The translations under genes and the position numbers were made by a program. DNA of 64,000 nucleotides from the NCBI GenBank assembly GCA_016795325.1, contig JAEUHY010000060.1:1-64000 (forward strand), read 5' to 3'. The notes below the pieces were generated by a model, which made no database searches, was not told the DNA's origin, and worked only from the letters and a program-made list of their open reading frames with translations. The stretch's first letter is position 1, and the number at the start of each line of letters is the position of its first letter. Source of the stretch: Planctomycetota bacterium. GTDB taxonomy: Bacteria > Planctomycetota > UBA1135 > GCA-002686595. Positions 61,017-64,000 of this stretch are shown in pieces.

Positions 61017-62915
61017 ATGTCGAAGAACGAACCGCAAGAGTCCCAACCGGCGACGCCCGAGGTCGAGCAGGAAGTCGAGACGATCCACGTGCCGCGCGGC
61101 AAGAGCCGCGCGCGCTACCTGTTCACGATCGGTCTGTTGATCTTCATCCTGATCATCTTCGTCGTCTCCGATTTGTTCCAGAGCGTGGTCTCGCGCCAGC
61201 GCACGAGCTCCGACGAGCCGTTCATGGAGTGGAACCACCCGCGCCTGGGCCTGCGCTCGATCGGCTATCGGGACTTCGTCCTGGAGCGCAAGCAGTTCGA
61301 GGACTTCTACGCGGTGCTCGGCGTCGACCGCCGGCAGTCGCGCGATCTGACCGACGACGAGTCGATCGCGCGCACGCTGATCCTCGATGAACTCGCCATC
61401 GAGGCGGGCATCGAATACACCGACGACGAACTGCGCAGCATGATCCGCGAGCGCTTCGGCGACGCCGCGACCTTCAAACAGATCCTCGCCGCGCGCCAAG
61501 TCGCCGCGCCCGATTTCCAGGAGACGCTGCGGCGCATGCTGCGCGTGCAGCGCTACGAGTCGATGCTCGCCGATCTGGTCGCGCAGCCTGACCCGGCCGA
61601 GATCGAGCGCGTGTGGCGCGAGCAGCACAAGGAGCACTCGCTCGAGTTCGCCAGCTTCCGCGCCGACGCCAGCGAACCGCAGGTGCTCGCCGAGCTTCCG
61701 GACGCCGCCGGCCTGTCGACTTGGTACGACGCGCTCGACGTCAACCGCAAGCGCCAACTGTTCGGGGCGCAGTTCAAGCCCGAGCGCGTGTCGCTCGAAC
61801 TCGCCTACTTCCCCTTCGAAGGCGCCGATGGCGCGGCGTTGAATGCGCGCTTCCCGCGCCCCGAGGGCACGGACCTCGCGGCGCTGGCGCGCGAGTTCCA
61901 CACCAACTTCGCGCACCTGCGCTTCCGTCGTCCGGAGGAGAAGGTCGACGCCGCGGACGCACGCGAGCGCCTGTACTTCACCTTCGACGAGGTCGCCGAG
62001 CGCGCGCAAGCCGAGGCGCTGGCGCACGCGGCCTTCATGGATTGGGCGCGCGACGTGCGCGCCCGGCAGGACGCCGGCGCGCTGGCGGACCTGGCGGGCG
62101 AAGCGACGGCGCTGGGGCTGCGCTACATCCGCGAGACTTCGCCCAAGACCCAAATGGAGTGGTCGAGCTTCCCCGACGTCGGCGGCGCTGTGCTGGCCGA
62201 CGCGGCCATGCGCGCGTCGCGCGGCGACCGCTTCATCAGCGGCGCCGTGACCGAGAAGGTGCTGCTCGTCGGCCGCGTTCTCGAGCGCCTCGAGTCGGGC
62301 CCGCCGCCCTTCGCCGAAGTCGCCGAGGCCGCGGCTGTCGAGTGGAAGAACGAGCGCGCCCAGAAGCTGGCGCGCGACCGCGCGGGCCAACTCGTCGAGG
62401 CCTGCAAGCCTCCGCTGGAGAACGGCGTGCAGCCGCAGCCGATCGCGGGCAGCAGCGAAGAGTTCGCGCAGAAGGCCGCGGAGCAGGGCGTGGCGGTGGT
62501 GAGCACCGACTGGTTCGACCAAGCGACGCTTCCGAACGACGCCGGTCCTAGCGACGACGACCTGCGCCACTTCTTGCGCGAGCTCAAGGGCAGTGCGCGC
62601 ACCGCGCTGAGCACGATTCCCAACGCGGTGATGGGGCCGTACGTGTCGACCGACAAGAGCCGGGTGTTCGTGGCGCGCTACATCGGCGTGCGCGAGGCGC
62701 CGGAAGTGAAGGTCGCTCCGCGGGACTTCCGCTCGCTGCAGGCGAACGCGCAACGCCAGCGCCAGGATCAGTTCTCGAAGGAACTCCTGGGACAGGCTGG
62801 ACTGGAGCGGAACTTCGGGCTGCGCTTCCCCGGTCGCACGGGCGAGGACCCCAACGCCCCGCCGCCGGAGCTTTCGAACGAGCCGCAGGGACCGCAGCCG
62901 GTCCAACAGGGCTGA
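61017..62915 (+). CDS. PpiD/SurA-like membrane-anchored chaperone
   Basis: The 632-residue protein has a cytoplasmic N-terminus, one membrane helix (about 34-56, YLFTIGLLIFILIIFVVSDLF), then an external SurA/PpiD-like region: helical N-part (LILDELAIEAGIEYTDDELRSMIRERFG... RRMLRVQRYESMLADLV), beta/alpha segments and a C-terminal Pro-rich tail. No strong parvulin catalytic motif was seen. It resembles PpiD in topology (PpiD is 623 residues with one N-terminal anchor). It likely assists folding of exported proteins. It is a separate transcription unit from scpB. Confidence 0.75.
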   Translation: MSKNEPQESQPATPEVEQEVETIHVPRGKSRARYLFTIGLLIFILIIFVVSDLFQSVVSRQRTSSDEPFMEWNHPRLGLRSIGYRDFVLERKQFEDFYAVLGVDRRQSRDLTDDESIARTLILDELAIEAGIEYTDDELRSMIRERFGDAATFKQILAARQVAAPDFQETLRRMLRVQRYESMLADLVAQPDPAEIERVWREQHKEHSLEFASFRADASEPQVLAELPDAAGLSTWYDALDVNRKRQLFGAQFKPERVSLELAYFPFEGADGAALNARFPRPEGTDLAALAREFHTNFAHLRFRRPEEKVDAADARERLYFTFDEVAERAQAEALAHAAFMDWARDVRARQDAGALADLAGEATALGLRYIRETSPKTQMEWSSFPDVGGAVLADAAMRASRGDRFISGAVTEKVLLVGRVLERLESGPPPFAEVAEAAAVEWKNERAQKLARDRAGQLVEACKPPLENGVQPQPIAGSSEEFAQKAAEQGVAVVSTDWFDQATLPNDAGPSDDDLRHFLRELKGSARTALSTIPNAVMGPYVSTDKSRVFVARYIGVREAPEVKVAPRDFRSLQANAQRQRQDQFSKELLGQAGLERNFGLRFPGRTGEDPNAPPPELSNEPQGPQPVQQG

Positions 62916-63080
62916 CGCCTCGCCGCTGCGGCGGCGAACGGATCGCAAATCGGGGCGCTGCGCTGCCGCTCGAGGCGGCGCAGCGCCCCGAGTCGTTTCC
63001 AGTCGCGTCCCCAGTCGTTTCGCGGCGCGCCACGCGCGTCGCCGCAGCGGGCGTGCGGCTCGCGGTGCCGCTCCCCAGCG

Positions 63081-64000
63081 TCAGGCGTTCGCGGGCGCGG
63101 GCTTGAAGGTGACGCGGAAGGTCGAACCTCCGCCCGGGCGGTCTTCGATCAGCACGCGCGCTCCCACCGAAGCGGCGTGGAGCGAGACGAGGTGCAGCCC
63201 CAGTCCCGTGCCGCGCGTGGTGCGCGTGGACTCGCTGCCCAGTCGGTAGAACGCGTCGAAGATCTTCTGCCGCTGCGCCTTGGGCACGCCGGGGCCGCGG
63301 TCGCGCACCTCGAGCGCCGGTCCATCTGCGGTCGCCAGCGTGGCGATGACGATGGGGGTCGCGCCCGGTTTGGCGAAGTCGACGGGCGCGTACTTGCGCG
63401 CGTTCTCGACCAGGTTGACCAGGATCGAGTGCAGCGCCTCCTTGGTCAGCCACACGCGCGGCAGGTCCTCGGCGAGCTCGAACTCGAGGTCGGGCGCGTC
63501 CGTGATGCGCCAGTTCAGCAGCTGCTGAACGTGGTTGTCGACCAGTTCGGTCAGGTCGCACGGCGTCGGGTGCGCGGTGGTCGAGGTGAGCTTCGCCTTC
63601 TCGAGCACGCGCTCGACCATGGTCGAGAGCCGCTCGGTTTCGCGCACGATGCGCTTGTAGTACTCCTGCTGCTTGGCCGGATCGGTGGTCCAACCGTCCT
63701 GCAGCATCTCTGCGTGGAGCTTGATCGAGGACAGCGGCGTGCGCAGTTCGTGCGTCACGGCGGCGACGAAGTTCTCGGTGCGCGCGGCCTGCTCGAGCTC
63801 CTTCTCCACGCTGCGCCACAGCAGCGCGACGCCCGTGCCCAGCGCGGCGAAGAGCATCGCGCCCATGCCGAAGAAGCGCCACAGACGCGAGCGGTAGCGT
63901 GCGTCGAGCTCGGTGGTGTCGATTGCGATCTGCATGCGGCCGAAGGCCTCGTCCTGCGGCGCAGCGCTCACGTCCATATCGCGGATCAGCCACAGGTCGG
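63081..64000 (-). CDS. Sensor histidine kinase, 5' end missing
   Basis: The gene continues past the right edge; the frame is open to base 64000. A membrane helix (WRFFGMGAMLFAALGTGVALLW) leads to the dimerisation/phosphoacceptor helix FVAAVTHELRTPLSSIKLHAEML, with the H-box His in THELRTP, then the N-box ILVNLVENARKYA and the G-boxes EVRDRGPGVP and GTGLGLHLV. The C-terminus ends at PAPANA. It is a HisKA-class kinase that autophosphorylates in response to an unseen external signal. No response-regulator gene is in view. Confidence 0.9.
   Translation of the reverse strand, partial: DLWLIRDMDVSAAPQDEAFGRMQIAIDTTELDARYRSRLWRFFGMGAMLFAALGTGVALLWRSVEKELEQAARTENFVAAVTHELRTPLSSIKLHAEMLQDGWTTDPAKQQEYYKRIVRETERLSTMVERVLEKAKLTSTTAHPTPCDLTELVDNHVQQLLNWRITDAPDLEFELAEDLPRVWLTKEALHSILVNLVENARKYAPVDFAKPGATPIVIATLATADGPALEVRDRGPGVPKAQRQKIFDAFYRLGSESTRTTRGTGLGLHLVSLHAASVGARVLIEDRPGGGSTFRVTFKPAPANA

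Overview
The window is about 64 kb of very GC-rich bacterial chromosome with closely packed genes, many joined by 4-nt or 1-nt stop/start overlaps. The gene mix points to a Planctomycetota-like (PVC-group) organism: three EutN/CcmL-type microcompartment vertex proteins beside a class II aldolase, a Hanks-type Ser/Thr kinase, secretion pseudopilins fused to LamG-like domains, and many secreted proteins of unknown function. This assignment is inferred from gene content only. I saw no rRNA, tRNA, CRISPR array or transposase gene.

Layout. 1-3312: two secreted beta-helix proteins sharing an almost identical C-terminal domain; the first is cut by the window edge. 3430-5464: LysR regulator, CyaY/frataxin homologue and endonuclease III. 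5572-9912: CoA-binding protein, secreted DUF4198 and DUF4331 proteins, and a divergent ECF sigma factor with a ChrR-like cupin anti-sigma factor. 9980-16436: AcpS, a TIGR01777 oxidoreductase and a three-part acyl-CoA carboxylase (carboxyltransferase, biotin carrier, biotin carboxylase). Its genes are split by an opposite-strand HicB-HicA-DUF2971 cassette. 16514-23323: a large secreted protein, a CpsD-like ATPase, a SprT-like metalloprotease, a carboxypeptidase-regulatory-repeat protein and a small unknown protein. 23521-28417: cysteine desulfurase with a Cys-rich MerR regulator, YugP-type peptidase, Pgi and a DprA-like protein.

28418-31215 is an accessory-looking patch with small proteins, a lower-GC lipoprotein and a broken duplicate of the start of a neighbouring gene. 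31216-35638 is a leftward operon: Clp-type AAA ATPase, SurA-like protein, three EutN/CcmL proteins and a class II aldolase, with no hexameric shell gene. 35747-35913 and 48240-48402 are two long imperfect palindromes (hairpin, MITE-like elements). 35978-40577 holds the kinase, a TPR-metallopeptidase, a tiny membrane protein, RadC and RsmE.

40961-59873 is one near-continuous operon for a type II secretion/type IV pilus-like machine: FHA protein, GspL-like PilM-PilN fusion, PilO/GspM-like protein, TPR protein, GspG, a GspH-LamG fusion, a 1784-residue GspK-like protein, GspJ-like, GspI-like, a zinc-ribbon protein and a SurA-like lipoprotein. No secretin, ATPase or platform gene is in view. 59909-64000: ScpB, a PpiD-like membrane protein, and a histidine kinase cut by the right edge.
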